A DNA stretch of 64,000 nt from Deltaproteobacteria bacterium (GCA_016182965.1 JACPFM010000019.1:40393-104392); one strand, 5' to 3'; positions 1 through 9,114 are shown, counted from the stretch's first letter. The notes: generated from the sequence alone by a model not told the origin. Program-made: numbers and translations.

Positions 1-1316
1 CCCAGAAGATCCTGGTCAAGGACCTGCGCGGGCCCGCCAACCACGACGGCGGCGCGCTCGCCCTGTCGAAGGACGGCACCAAGCTGTTCATCGGCGTCGG
101 CGACACCGGCTGCAACTCGAGCAAGCCGGCGGAGCCCGCGTACGCGCCGACCAACTTCTTCGCGACCTGCCTGACCAACGGCAACGGGAAGATCCTCCGC
201 GTGAACCTCGACGGCTCGATCCCGAGCGACAACCCGCTGGTCTCCGTCGGCGCGGTCACCGCGTGCGGCGCGACGTGCGGCGCCGACATCGGCGGCACCG
301 GCACCGCCGCGCCGCGCACCGACATCTGGGCCTGGGGCCTGCGCAACCCCTTCCGCCTTTGGACCGACACGGTCAGCGGCAACCTCTGGGTCGGCGACGT
401 CGGCGAGGTGAGCTGGGAGGAGATCACCGTCGTCCAGAAGGGGCGCCACCACGGCTGGCCGTGGCGCGAGGGCGCGCACGGCTGGCCGGTGACCAAGTGC
501 ACCGAGATCACCCCGAACACCGGCAACTGCGTCGAGCCCGCGCACGAGCTGCAGCGCGCCGCGCTGGTGAAGTCGATCACCGGCGGCTCGATCGTAGACC
601 ACTGCTCGTGGCCGACGACGTTCCGGGGCCAGTACTTCTTCGGCGACAACTCGACCAACGCGCTGTGGACGGTGCAGCCGAACGGAGCGCGCGACGGCGT
701 GGTGCCCGGCACGCAGAAGGACTTCGGCAGCGTCGCCGCGCCGGTCTCCATCCGCCCCGGGCCCGACGGTGGCCTGTACGTCGCGTCGCTCGGCGGGCGA
801 CTGATCCGCTTCGCGCCCAAGGCGCCGCTGCCCTGCGAGGAGCCGGACGCCGGCGCCGACGTCGGGCCGACCGACGCCGGCACGGACACCGGCGCGGTGA
901 GCGACACCGGCGCGGTCACCGACGCCGCGGAGGACTCGAGCGTCGCGCCCTCATCCCCCGCGGCCGACGACGGCGGATGCGGGTGTGCGACGCCTGGTGT
1001 CGGTCCGCGCTCGGCCACGTGGGTCGCGCTGCTGGTGGCGCTCTCGCTCGCGACGCGCCGCAGGTCGCGAGCCAAGGCTGTCACGGTCAGGGGGAGCGCC
1101 TCTGTCCGCTCCCCCCGGTCGAACGCGCGCGCGCGGCGCGCGACACCCCCCACCAGCGACTCGCCACGTTCGGCGATGCGCTCACGCGCATCGACCTCAC
1201 GGGCTCGTGTCGGGTGGGCCTTGCGGCCCCCCGATCCCCCCGGCTGTCACGGTCAGGGGGAGCGCCTCTGTCGCGCTCGACGTCTGCGCCGCCGCGCTAC
1301 TCCGCGGCGTCTTTGA
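1..1316 (+). CDS. PQQ-dependent sugar/sorbosone dehydrogenase, 3' part
   Basis: The 5' end lies before the window; the reading frame enters at base 3. The visible protein has the six-bladed beta-propeller features of the glucose/sorbosone dehydrogenase (GSDH) family: NHDGGALA near the start, GDTG, the WAWGLRNPFR motif, WVGDVGE, and a late GPDGGLYVAS blade. Members oxidise sugars with PQQ in the periplasm or at the cell surface. An Asp/Ala/Gly/Thr linker (about 840-960) leads to a MYXO-CTERM-like tail: GCGC, a hydrophobic stretch and an RRR cluster (967-1074), which suggests sorting to the outer surface. The frame then runs about 80 codons further as Arg/Ser/Pro-rich low complexity, through two copies of a 31-bp repeat, and stops 20 bp inside the 3' end of the convergent aceK. 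The native stop was probably near 1075 and has been lost, or there is a frameshift; all three plus frames are open here. Family call firm, C-terminus uncertain. Confidence 0.85.
   Translation, partial: QKILVKDLRGPANHDGGALALSKDGTKLFIGVGDTGCNSSKPAEPAYAPTNFFATCLTNGNGKILRVNLDGSIPSDNPLVSVGAVTACGATCGADIGGTGTAAPRTDIWAWGLRNPFRLWTDTVSGNLWVGDVGEVSWEEITVVQKGRHHGWPWREGAHGWPVTKCTEITPNTGNCVEPAHELQRAALVKSITGGSIVDHCSWPTTFRGQYFFGDNSTNALWTVQPNGARDGVVPGTQKDFGSVAAPVSIRPGPDGGLYVASLGGRLIRFAPKAPLPCEEPDAGADVGPTDAGTDTGAVSDTGAVTDAAEDSSVAPSSPAADDGGCGCATPGVGPRSATWVALLVALSLATRRRSRAKAVTVRGSASVRSPRSNARARRATPPTSDSPRSAMRSRASTSRARVGWALRPPDPPGCHGQGERLCRARRLRRRATPRRL
1076..1272. repeat. 31-bp direct repeat pair
   Basis: An identical 31-base segment occurs at 1076-1106 and again at 1242-1272 (core CTGTCACGGTCAGGGGGAGC). 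The two copies are 166 bp apart, so they are read in different frames by the overlapping coding sequence. They sit between the MYXO-CTERM tail of the dehydrogenase and the end of aceK. Confidence 0.85.
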
Positions 1317-3033
1317 AGCGGTACCGGAAGCGCAGCGTCTCCGGGTAGGGGAAGAGATCGGCCTGCTCCCCTGATCGACATCGCTCCTGCGCGGCGATCC
1401 AGAACGCCGGATCGGCGAGATCGCCGTGGTACTTCATGAACAGCTCGCGCGGCTTGCCCGGCGGCAAGAGGAACGTGGGGAACTGCTCGGGGAAGACGTC
1501 GTTCGGACCGATGGAGAACCAGTCGCCGCCGCGCATGTCGTCGTCGTCGTATTGCGAGGTCGGCATGCGCCGGAAGACGTAGTCGGTCAGGTAGCCGATC
1601 TCGTCGTAGTCGTAGAACACCACCCGTCCGTACCGGGTGATGCCGAAGTTCTTCAGCAGCAGGTCGCCCGGGAAGATGTTCGCGCTGGCCAGCTCGCGGA
1701 TGGCGTTGCCGTACTCGCGGATCGCCAGATCGAGCTGCTCGTCGTCGGCCTGCCGGAGGTACATGTCGAGCGGCACCATGCAGCGCTCGACCCAGAGGTG
1801 CTTGATGATGATCTGATCGCCGTCGTGCTCGCACATCGACGGCGCCAGCCGCTGCAGCTCGTCGAGCAGCTCGTGCGAGAAGCGTGAGCGCGGGAAGGCG
1901 ACGTGCGAGTACTCCAGCGTGTCGGCCATGCGCCCCACGCGATCGTGGTTCTTCACCAGGAGGTAGCGATCGCGGACCCGCATCGCGTCGGTGTCCTTGG
2001 GCGGCTCGAACCAGTCGCGGATGACCTTGAACACGAAGGGGAAGGACGGGAGCGTGAACACCAGCATCACCATCCCCTTGGTGCCCGGTGCCAGCACGAA
2101 GCTGTCGCTCGAGTGCATGAGGTGCTCGTGCAGATCGCGATAGAGCAGCGTCTTGCCCTGCTTCTGCAGCCCGACGATCGTGTACAGCTCGGCGCTGCGC
2201 TTGCTCGGCATCAGCGCCTTGAGGAAGCTCACGAAGGCCGAGGGGACCTCCATGTCGGCCATGAAGTAGGCGCGGGCGAGGCTGAAGATGCGGCCGATGT
2301 TCTCCGGCTTGAGGCAGATGGTGTCGAGGAACAGCGCGCCGCCGTTCTTGCGCAAGATGGGGATGACGAACGGCGTCTCGGTGTTGCCGTTGATCGCGCG
2401 GCCCACGAGGTAGGCCGCCTTGTTCCGGTAGAAGAGCGACGACAGCACCTGGATCTGGAAGTTCGCGTGGCGCACGCACTTGGCGGGGATCACCGCGGAG
2501 ACCGCGCGCTCGACGTACGCGACGTCGCGATCGAGGTCGTCCCAGGGACACGAGAGCCCGAAGCTCTGCAGGATCTCGCGCAGGACGGGCGCGAGGCTCT
2601 CCTCCTTCGGGTAGTAGCAGCGGTAGGTCGGCTGGGCGCCGAACAGGTGCTCGGTGGAGATGGCCGGCCGCCAGAAGATGTACTCGTTGCGGTAATACTG
2701 CCGGTGGAGCACGCGGCACGCGACCGAGTTGAAGAACGTCTCTGCGCACTCCGGCTGCTTGTGGTCGTAGAGCAGCGTGATGTACGAGAGCTTGATCTGC
2801 GGCCACAGGCTCTCGTCGGCGCCGGCCTCGGGGAAGCGCGTCTTGACCGTCTCGACGGCCTCGGCCACGCGCATGTCGTAGAACTGGATGCGCGCCTTGC
2901 TCGCCTCGCGCACCGCCCGCCAGTCGCCGCGCTCGAACCGCTGCTTGGCGGCGGCGCTGATCTCACGGAAGAGGCGGTAGTGGCGGTCGAACCCCTCGAG
3001 GATGGTCTTGGCGATCTGTGCGGCTTCGGGCAT
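1297..3033 (-). CDS. aceK: Isocitrate dehydrogenase kinase/phosphatase AceK
   Basis: Bifunctional enzyme that phosphorylates isocitrate dehydrogenase to divert carbon to the glyoxylate shunt and dephosphorylates it again. With the ATG at 3033 (MPEAAQIAKT) the protein is 578 aa, the same as the E. coli enzyme. The key residues fall at the E. coli numbers: Lys336 in VFKVIRD after the PGTKGMVM loop (ATP), Asp371 (phosphatase), Asp457 in FPGDLLLKNFG (kinase), and Asp475/Asp477 in FYDYDE (metal). The frame stays open upstream to 3141, but the 36 extra residues are Pro/Arg-rich and unlike the family. The substrate gene icd lies at 13797-15092. No glyoxylate-shunt genes are visible in the window. 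The 3' end overlaps the convergent dehydrogenase frame by 20 bp. Confidence 0.97.
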   Translation of the reverse strand: MPEAAQIAKTILEGFDRHYRLFREISAAAKQRFERGDWRAVREASKARIQFYDMRVAEAVETVKTRFPEAGADESLWPQIKLSYITLLYDHKQPECAETFFNSVACRVLHRQYYRNEYIFWRPAISTEHLFGAQPTYRCYYPKEESLAPVLREILQSFGLSCPWDDLDRDVAYVERAVSAVIPAKCVRHANFQIQVLSSLFYRNKAAYLVGRAINGNTETPFVIPILRKNGGALFLDTICLKPENIGRIFSLARAYFMADMEVPSAFVSFLKALMPSKRSAELYTIVGLQKQGKTLLYRDLHEHLMHSSDSFVLAPGTKGMVMLVFTLPSFPFVFKVIRDWFEPPKDTDAMRVRDRYLLVKNHDRVGRMADTLEYSHVAFPRSRFSHELLDELQRLAPSMCEHDGDQIIIKHLWVERCMVPLDMYLRQADDEQLDLAIREYGNAIRELASANIFPGDLLLKNFGITRYGRVVFYDYDEIGYLTDYVFRRMPTSQYDDDDMRGGDWFSIGPNDVFPEQFPTFLLPPGKPRELFMKYHGDLADPAFWIAAQERCRSGEQADLFPYPETLRFRYRFKDAAE

Positions 3034-3176
3034 TTCGGGGGCGGGCTGGCCAGGCCGAGGTCGCGAGGGAGGGTGCGGGCCGGATGGGAGGTTAGGGGTT
3101 CCCGGTCGAAGAGCAAACGCGCGTTCGCGCTCGACGCGCAAGGAGCCTCTGGAGCTCGCTCGAGAGGCGGAAGCGA

Positions 3177-3194
3177 CGGGCCAGTCACGGCCCG
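3177..3194. terminator. Hairpin between response regulator and aceK
   Basis: CGGGCC, a 6-nt loop and GGCCCG form a perfect 6-bp stem just downstream of the minus-strand response regulator stop (3238) and upstream of aceK. There is no T-tract, so a terminator role is only possible. The rest of 3034-3237 shows nothing recognisable. Confidence 0.3.
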
Positions 3195-3237
3195 CCGGTT
3201 GCGAGCTCAGAAGCGCTGGCGTTTCTGCGTGGCGGGC

Positions 3238-4605
3238 TCAGGCGTCGTCGGTCCCGTCGAGCCGGTACCTCTTCATCTTGCGCCACAGCGTCGTCTTGTT
3301 GATCCCGAGCAGCCGCGCGGCGTCCAGCTTCCGTCCGCCACACTTCTCGAGGACGCGGAGGATGTGCGCCTTCTCCGCTTCGTCGATGGCGAGCGGCTCC
3401 TCGTCATCGGTCGTCGCGTCGACTGGCTCGCTGCCCGAACGATCGGCGCCGCTGCCGACCAGCAGGCTCTCGGCGCCCAGGCGCTCGGTCTGCTCGAGGA
3501 TCATGGCGCGCTCGACGATGTTCTCGAGCTCGCGGACGTTGCCCGGATACGAGTAGTCCTCGAGCACCGAAAGGCCCTCCGCCGTGATGCCGGTCACCGC
3601 CGGGTTGATGGACCGGTACTTGCGGACGAAGTGCTCCGCGAGCAGCCGGATGTCGCCCGGCCGGTCGCGCAACGGCGGCACGCGCAACGTCACGACGCTG
3701 AGCCGGTAGTAGAGATCGCTTCGGAACGCGCCCTCCCTGGCTTGCTTGTCGAGGTCGGCGTTCGTCGCGGCGATCACCCGAGCGTCGACCGGGACGGCCG
3801 AGGTGCCGCCCACGCGGTAGATGAGGCGATCCTGCAGCACGCGAAGCAGCTTCACCTGGAAGGCCTGATCGCTGGTCCCGATCTCGTCGAGCAGCAGCGT
3901 CCCCTGGTGGGCGATCTCGAAGTACCCGATGCGACGGCCGATCGCGCCGGTGAACGCCCCCTTCTCGTGACCGAACAGCTCGCTCTCGAGGACCCCTCCG
4001 GCGATCGCGCCGCAGTTCACCGCGACGAACGCGTGCTCCCGGCGCGGGCTCGACTCGTGGATCACGCGCGCCACGAGCTCCTTCCCCACGCCGGTCTCGC
4101 CCTGGATGAGCACCGTGCTGTGCGTGCGCCCGACCTTGCGGGCTAGCTCGAGGACCTTCAGCATCCCCGGATCGCGGGTCAGCGGAACGTGCGTGGCCCT
4201 CTCGAGCGCTCGCTCGTGCTCGTACAGGCGGACCTTCGCTTCGATCGTCCTCTCCCGCACCGCGCGCTGCAGCCGCAGCAGCACGTCGTCCGGATCGAAC
4301 GGCTTGGCGATGTAGTCGTAGGCGCCTCTCTTGATCGCCGATACCGCGCCGTCGATCGACGAGTGGCCGGTGATGATCAAGACGGTGACCTCGGGCCTGA
4401 GCTCGCGCGCACGGGCGAGCAGCTCGAGGCCGGTCATCTTCGGCATCTGCAGATCCGTGAGGATGATCTCGGCGCCGTGGTCCACGAAGTGGCGGAAGGC
4501 TGCGTCGCCGTCGCCGAACGCATGGACCGTGTAGTCCGCCTTCAGCATCCGAACGAGGATGCGGCGGGCGAGCGGATCGTCCTCGGCGACGATGACGCGG
4601 GTCAT
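3238..4605 (-). CDS. NtrC-family sigma-54-dependent response regulator
   Basis: Activates sigma-54 promoters when phosphorylated by its partner kinase. 455 aa. Receiver domain about 1-120 with acidic pair Asp9/Asp10, phospho-acceptor Asp51 (ILTDLQMP) and the YIAKPF lysine. AAA+ domain about 145-370 with Walker A GETGVGKE, the sigma-54 contact loop GAFTGA inside ELFGHEKGAFTGA, Walker B LLLDEIG and the R-finger region. The C-terminal Fis-type helix-turn-helix ends LLGINKTTLWRKMKRYRLDG. The ATG overlaps the stop of the upstream histidine kinase by 4 bp (ATGA), so the two are translationally coupled. Its likely target is the dyad at 6550-6594. Confidence 0.96.
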   Translation of the reverse strand: MTRVIVAEDDPLARRILVRMLKADYTVHAFGDGDAAFRHFVDHGAEIILTDLQMPKMTGLELLARARELRPEVTVLIITGHSSIDGAVSAIKRGAYDYIAKPFDPDDVLLRLQRAVRERTIEAKVRLYEHERALERATHVPLTRDPGMLKVLELARKVGRTHSTVLIQGETGVGKELVARVIHESSPRREHAFVAVNCGAIAGGVLESELFGHEKGAFTGAIGRRIGYFEIAHQGTLLLDEIGTSDQAFQVKLLRVLQDRLIYRVGGTSAVPVDARVIAATNADLDKQAREGAFRSDLYYRLSVVTLRVPPLRDRPGDIRLLAEHFVRKYRSINPAVTGITAEGLSVLEDYSYPGNVRELENIVERAMILEQTERLGAESLLVGSGADRSGSEPVDATTDDEEPLAIDEAEKAHILRVLEKCGGRKLDAARLLGINKTTLWRKMKRYRLDGTDDA

Positions 4606-6539
4606 CGGATGCCCTCCGCGATCAACGCGACCGTGAACACGGAGCCGGCGCCCGGCGTCGACTCCACCTCGATGGAGCCGCCCTGCGAGGTCACGATCCC
4701 GTAGCTCACCGAGAGGCCGAGCCCCGTGCCCTTGCCGACCTCCTTGGTGGTGAAGAACGGGTTGAAGATCTTGGGCAGGTGCTCGGGCGCGATGCCCACG
4801 CCGTCGTCGGCGATGCGCACGCGCACGCGGTCGCCGGCGGACTCGGCGCTGATCTCGATCCGGCCAGCCGGTCTCACCGCGTCGATCGCGTTGAGCAGCA
4901 AGTTGACGAAGACCTGCTGCATGAGCGGGCCGTCCACCGTCACGCTCGGGACCGAGTCGTTTCGCAGGAACACCGCCGCGACCTCCTTCTTCTCGAGGCG
5001 CAGCCGCACCAGCGACAGCGACTTGTCGATCAGCTCGTGGACGTCGTGCGGCCCGAGCTGCGGATTCTGGCGGCGCGCGAAGTCGAGCAGGCCGGTCAAG
5101 ATGTTGCTGCATTTGTCGGTCTGCTCGGCGATGTCGCCGAGATCCGCCTGCAGGTCGGCCGAATCGATCTCCCCACTGTCGAGCGACTTCCGCGCCAGCG
5201 AGGTCAGCGCGCGGATGTTCGACAGCGGCGTGCGGAGCTCGTGGGCGAGCCCCGCGGCCATCTCTCCGATCGACGCCAGCTTCTCGGCGCTCCGGATCTG
5301 CTGCTCGACGCGCGCCTTGTGCTCGAGGTTCTCTTGCAGCGCCGCGGCCATGCGGTTGATCTCGTCGGCGAGGTAGCCGAGCTCGTCGCCCGAGCGCACG
5401 GTGATCCGCGTCGAGAGGTCCTGTCGCAAGCGACGCGTCCCGTCGATCACTTGCCGGATCGGCCCGGTCACCGATCGGGTGATGAACAGCGCCGCGATGA
5501 CGACCGCGGCGAGGGCGACCGCCGCGAGAAGCACGATGCGTGTGCGAATCGTCGACAGCGGCCCCATGAAGAAGTCGCGACGCGCGTCGATGACGACCAC
5601 CCACCCCCGATCGGTGAGCCCGTAGGGCGAGAGGAACACGTGGGCGAGGATGTCCCCGGTCCGGGGATTGGTGTGGATGCCCGCGTCCTCTTTCATCCAG
5701 GCGTCGGTGATCGTCGCGGGGAAGTGGTCGAAGACCGAGGCGCGGGTGCCGGTCTGATCTCCGAACTCGCAGCACCGGCCCGGGTTGAAGAGGTAGATGC
5801 CGTTCCGCTCGGGACTGCGGACGTTCCGCTCCGTCAGGAACGCCGAGCCCTCCGCCTCGGAGATCAGCCGCTCGAGGATCTGACCGACCGCGCGCCCCCA
5901 GACGTTGATGATGACCATGCCGGCGCGCGCGCCGCTGCGGAAGAAGATCGGCGTCGAGAAGCGCACCATCCCCGGACACCACTCCGGCTCTCCCTCCACC
6001 TGACCGCGCTCCAGGTTCGAGATCCAGACCTTCCCGCGCTCGAGCGCCATCGTCGCCCGGAAGAAGTCACGGCCGCGGATGGACGTGATCACCGGCAGCT
6101 GCCGCGCCGACACCGTCGCCCCTTGGCGACGGAAGACCGCGCCCTCGCGGACCTTCACGATGACGTTGCCGTCCTCGTCGATCAGCCGGATCGCCTGGAT
6201 GGTCGGATCCAGCTTCTGAACGTGGAGGAACGTCGCCTCGAGGCGCCCGAGCGAGGCCTCGAGCCCTGGCGAGCTGCCATCGGCTGCATCGACGGCGTCG
6301 AGCACCTCGGTGACCGTCGGCCCATCGGCGACGGTGAGCAGCGTCTGCTGCGATCGCTTCAACAGCTCGTCGACGCCGTGCACCGACTTGGTCGCGAGAT
6401 CGCGGACCTGCCGGGTCGCGTTCTCGCGGAGGATCGCGCCGGTCGACCGGACGAGCACGACCGACAGCACGAGCAGCGTGGGGACGACGACCAGCAGGGT
6501 CGTCAGCAACGCCCTCGGCCCGATGTTCAGTCGCTTCAT
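4602..6539 (-). CDS. Membrane histidine kinase with extracytoplasmic sensor domain
   Basis: Sensor kinase of the two-component pair with the downstream NtrC-type regulator. 645 aa from the ATG at 6539 (MKRLNIGPRA). The open frame upstream lacks family features. TM1 about 10-32; a large extracytoplasmic region 33-332, probably a Cache-type double domain; TM2 about 334-354; HAMP 355-407; HisKA with His433 in GLAHELRTPLSNIR; HATPase with N-box LLLNAIDAV, DDGVGI and GTGLGLSV. The sensor contains a CC pair (residues 256-257) and Cys188. The ligand cannot be read from sequence. The divergent neighbour is a thiosulfate-dehydrogenase-like cytochrome, so a redox or sulfur signal is a reasonable guess. 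Confidence 0.94.
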   Translation of the reverse strand: MKRLNIGPRALLTTLLVVVPTLLVLSVVLVRSTGAILRENATRQVRDLATKSVHGVDELLKRSQQTLLTVADGPTVTEVLDAVDAADGSSPGLEASLGRLEATFLHVQKLDPTIQAIRLIDEDGNVIVKVREGAVFRRQGATVSARQLPVITSIRGRDFFRATMALERGKVWISNLERGQVEGEPEWCPGMVRFSTPIFFRSGARAGMVIINVWGRAVGQILERLISEAEGSAFLTERNVRSPERNGIYLFNPGRCCEFGDQTGTRASVFDHFPATITDAWMKEDAGIHTNPRTGDILAHVFLSPYGLTDRGWVVVIDARRDFFMGPLSTIRTRIVLLAAVALAAVVIAALFITRSVTGPIRQVIDGTRRLRQDLSTRITVRSGDELGYLADEINRMAAALQENLEHKARVEQQIRSAEKLASIGEMAAGLAHELRTPLSNIRALTSLARKSLDSGEIDSADLQADLGDIAEQTDKCSNILTGLLDFARRQNPQLGPHDVHELIDKSLSLVRLRLEKKEVAAVFLRNDSVPSVTVDGPLMQQVFVNLLLNAIDAVRPAGRIEISAESAGDRVRVRIADDGVGIAPEHLPKIFNPFFTTKEVGKGTGLGLSVSYGIVTSQGGSIEVESTPGAGSVFTVALIAEGIR

Positions 6540-6549
6540 CGCGTGGTGG

Positions 6550-6594
6550 TGCAGGTTGCACCCTCCGGTGCGGCGAGCATGGGTGCAACTTGCA
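6550..6594. promoter_or_regulatory. Inverted repeat, candidate NtrC-type activator site
   Basis: Arms TGCAGGTTGCACCC (6550-6563) and GGGTGCAACTTGCA (6581-6594) are complementary at 13 of 14 positions around a 17-nt spacer. The left arm runs into a nested TGCACC-N4-GGTGCG dyad, resembling the TGCACC/GGTGCA halves of NtrC enhancer sites. It lies 10 bp from the kinase start and 137 bp upstream of the cytochrome start, so it could serve both divergent genes. A weak -24/-12 match (TGGC...AGGC, about 6604-6618) follows it. Confidence 0.55.
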
Positions 6595-6730
6595 GCCGGC
6601 GCGATGGCGAACGTCAGGCGCGCGAGCTCCTCCACCCTCTGGCTGCCGCAGGGTCGGCGCCTCTGCGCGTCGCGGCACGGGTCGTGAAGAGGGCCGCGTA
6701 CCGCCGTCGCAACGGCAAGGAGATCGCACC

Positions 6731-7879
6731 ATGAAGAGCATCGAGAGCAGCAGGAACGTCGGCCCACTCGTCATCGCGCTGGGCGCTGCGCTGACCCTGC
6801 CGGTCGCCTGCAGCGGGGGCTCGGACGATCCCCGCGCGGATGAGCCCGCGCTCACGCAGGACGGCTCGGTGCCGGAGCCCTGCGTCGCGCCGTCCGAGGA
6901 CGCGGGCACCACGCCCGCGCCGGACGCGCTCCCCTCCGTCGACACGGCCGCCGCGCCGGACGCAGATGCGGACGCCGACGCCGACGCCGGGCCGCTCGAT
7001 CCCCAGGCGCAGTACCTCGCCGAGCGCAAGGCAGAGGCCGCGGCGATCCCCGATCCGCCGACCAAGCTGCCCGTGAGCAAGAGCGGCTACACCGAGCTGC
7101 AGTACATGATCCAGCTCGGCGAGAAGCTCGTCCGCAACACCAACACCCATCCGCTCACGGCGCCGTACATCGCGGAGAGCGGCCTGACGTGCAGCTCGTG
7201 TCACCTCGACGCCGGGAAGAAGAAGGCCCTCGCCTCGACGTTCATCGGCTCGGCGGCGGCGTTCCCGACGTTCAACCTTCGGGACAAGGGCGTCATCACG
7301 TTGATGGACCGGGTCAACAGCTGCTTCATGCGCAGCATGAACGGCACGCGCCTGCCCGAGAACGGCGAGGCACTGACGGCGATCGTCGCGTACATCACCT
7401 GGCTGTCTCAGGGCGTGCCGATCAAGATGAACGCCGAGCGCGCCGTCTCCTCGTACAACGACGCGTTCGCCAACCCGAGGATCAAGGCGCTCGCCGACAA
7501 GGGCGCGGCGAACGTCGCCAACGGCCAGGTCCTCTACGAGGCGAAGTGCGCCACCTGCCACGGCGTCGGCGGCGAGGGCGTCTCGGGCATGCCGCCCGTC
7601 TGGGGACCGCGCTCCTACAACGCGGGCGCGGGCAACGCGAACAACGTGCAAGGCGCCACGTGGGTGCAGTTCAACATGCCACCGGGCGGCGAGTTCACGC
7701 TCGGCGATCAGCAGGCGTTGGACATCACGGCGTACATGAACAGCAAGCCCCGCCCCGCGTTCGTCGAGAACGATCACCTGCCGCGCAGCGGCGTCGGCTA
7801 CGGCGGTCCGGAGATCGTCTACCACTACGGCCGCGCCTTCACCGACGCGGACAAGGCGACGCGCGTCCCGGCGCCATGA
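6731..7879 (+). CDS. Dihaem cytochrome c lipoprotein, TsdA-like
   Basis: Probably a periplasmic or outer-surface dihaem cytochrome of the thiosulfate dehydrogenase/tetrathionate reductase (TsdA) type. 382 aa. Lipobox LPVAC at Cys27, an Asp/Ala linker to about residue 90, then haem-binding motifs CSSCH (154-158) and CATCH (273-277). Cys198 in NSCFMRSMNG is placed like the Cys that is a haem axial ligand in TsdA proteins; this is from memory of the family. The start at 6731 has AAGGAG (6717-6722) 8 nt upstream. It is flanked by two sigma-54 two-component systems, so regulated expression is likely. Activity on thiosulfate is inference; it could be another cytochrome of the same fold. Confidence 0.85.
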   Translation: MKSIESSRNVGPLVIALGAALTLPVACSGGSDDPRADEPALTQDGSVPEPCVAPSEDAGTTPAPDALPSVDTAAAPDADADADADAGPLDPQAQYLAERKAEAAAIPDPPTKLPVSKSGYTELQYMIQLGEKLVRNTNTHPLTAPYIAESGLTCSSCHLDAGKKKALASTFIGSAAAFPTFNLRDKGVITLMDRVNSCFMRSMNGTRLPENGEALTAIVAYITWLSQGVPIKMNAERAVSSYNDAFANPRIKALADKGAANVANGQVLYEAKCATCHGVGGEGVSGMPPVWGPRSYNAGAGNANNVQGATWVQFNMPPGGEFTLGDQQALDITAYMNSKPRPAFVENDHLPRSGVGYGGPEIVYHYGRAFTDADKATRVPAP

Positions 7880-8004
7880 CCGAACAGCTCGCTCGCCGGC
7901 CGACCTGCTCAAAGACAGACCGGATGAACGGGCGTCTCCTTCTGCGGTCGAACCTGTGCTAGCGCTGGGAAGACGCGTCCATGGGGGGGCCAAGGGAGGC
8001 CCCA

Positions 8005-9114
8005 ATGACCGATCTCGTCGTCCTGGAAGAGCGCGCGATCCAAATCGGGTGCGTCGGGTCGAAGACGTGTCCCATCAGCAGCGCGCCCTGCCCGGGGCAG
8101 TGCATCTTCGCCGACGTCATGGCGAGCGTCGGGCTCGGCATCATCGTGTTCGACCAGAACGGGCGGTCGATCCTCTTCGCCAACCCCTGGTCGCGCCGAC
8201 TGTTCGACCGCGTCCGCGTCCCGGTGGAGTTCGACGTGTTGGAGCAGCTGCTGCTCCGGCACGAAGCCGGAGGCGGCGACCCCGTAGACGGGCGCGCGCA
8301 GCAGATCCGACTGGGGAGTCGCTTCCTCGGCTTCACCGTCTACTCGGCGCGCGGGTTCGCGTGGGTGTTCGTTCGGGACATCACCGAGAAGGCGCGGCTC
8401 GAGTCGATCGCAGCCGCCGTCGAGACCACCAACAACATCGGCTACGTGTTCTCCGCCGTACGCCACGAGCTCGGCAACCCGATCAACTCGATCAAGGTGG
8501 CCCTCGGCGTGCTCGAGGCCAACCTCGGCACCTACTCGCGCGAGACCATCGCCGACTACGTGTCACGAATGGCGACCGAGGTCACGCGCATCGAGCGCCT
8601 GCTCCGCTCGCTGCGCAGCTTCTCGCTCTACGAGCGACCCGAGGTCGTCCGGGTGGAGTTGTCGACGTTCCTCCGCGAGTTCTGCGGCCTCGTGCGGCCC
8701 GAGCTCGAGGCTCGCGGCATCCGCATGGAGAGCCACGTGGCGTCGTCGGTGGTCGCCCACTGCGATCCGCGCGCGCTGCACCAAGTGCTGCTCAACCTCG
8801 TGACCAACGCGGCCGACGCGCTCGCGGGTCGAGACGACGCGTGCGTGACGCTCCGATGCGTCTGCTCCGACTCGCTCGCCACCGTGCGCCTCGAGGACAA
8901 CGGCGTGGGCATCTCCGAGGACCAGAAGGCCGAGCTCTTCAAGCCGTTCAACACCACCAAGGCCCACGGCACGGGCCTCGGGCTGGTCATCGTGCGGAAG
9001 CTGCTCGCCGCGATGGGGGCGACCATCGCCATCGACAGCACCCTCGGCGTCGGGACCTCCGTTTCGATCGCGATCCCCACGAGCAACCCGTGCTGCACGG
9101 TGCCGAGCTCATGA
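8005..9114 (+). CDS. Soluble PAS-domain histidine kinase with N-terminal Cys cluster
   Basis: Sensor kinase paired with the next gene. 369 aa from the ATG at 8005, preceded by GGGAGG (7994-7999); an in-frame ATG at 7981 is less well placed. No membrane segment. Residues 16-33 hold four cysteines spaced C-x5-C-x6-C-x3-C, directly before a PAS-like fold (about 36-128, GLGIIVFDQNGR). HisKA has His154 in VRHELGNPINS; the HATPase has VTNAADAL, DNGVGIS and GTGLGLVI. The Cys cluster could bind a metal or Fe-S cluster and make this a redox sensor, in keeping with the neighbouring cytochrome; that is inference. The stop overlaps the response regulator start (ATGA). Confidence 0.93.
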   Translation: MTDLVVLEERAIQIGCVGSKTCPISSAPCPGQCIFADVMASVGLGIIVFDQNGRSILFANPWSRRLFDRVRVPVEFDVLEQLLLRHEAGGGDPVDGRAQQIRLGSRFLGFTVYSARGFAWVFVRDITEKARLESIAAAVETTNNIGYVFSAVRHELGNPINSIKVALGVLEANLGTYSRETIADYVSRMATEVTRIERLLRSLRSFSLYERPEVVRVELSTFLREFCGLVRPELEARGIRMESHVASSVVAHCDPRALHQVLLNLVTNAADALAGRDDACVTLRCVCSDSLATVRLEDNGVGISEDQKAELFKPFNTTKAHGTGLGLVIVRKLLAAMGATIAIDSTLGVGTSVSIAIPTSNPCCTVPSS

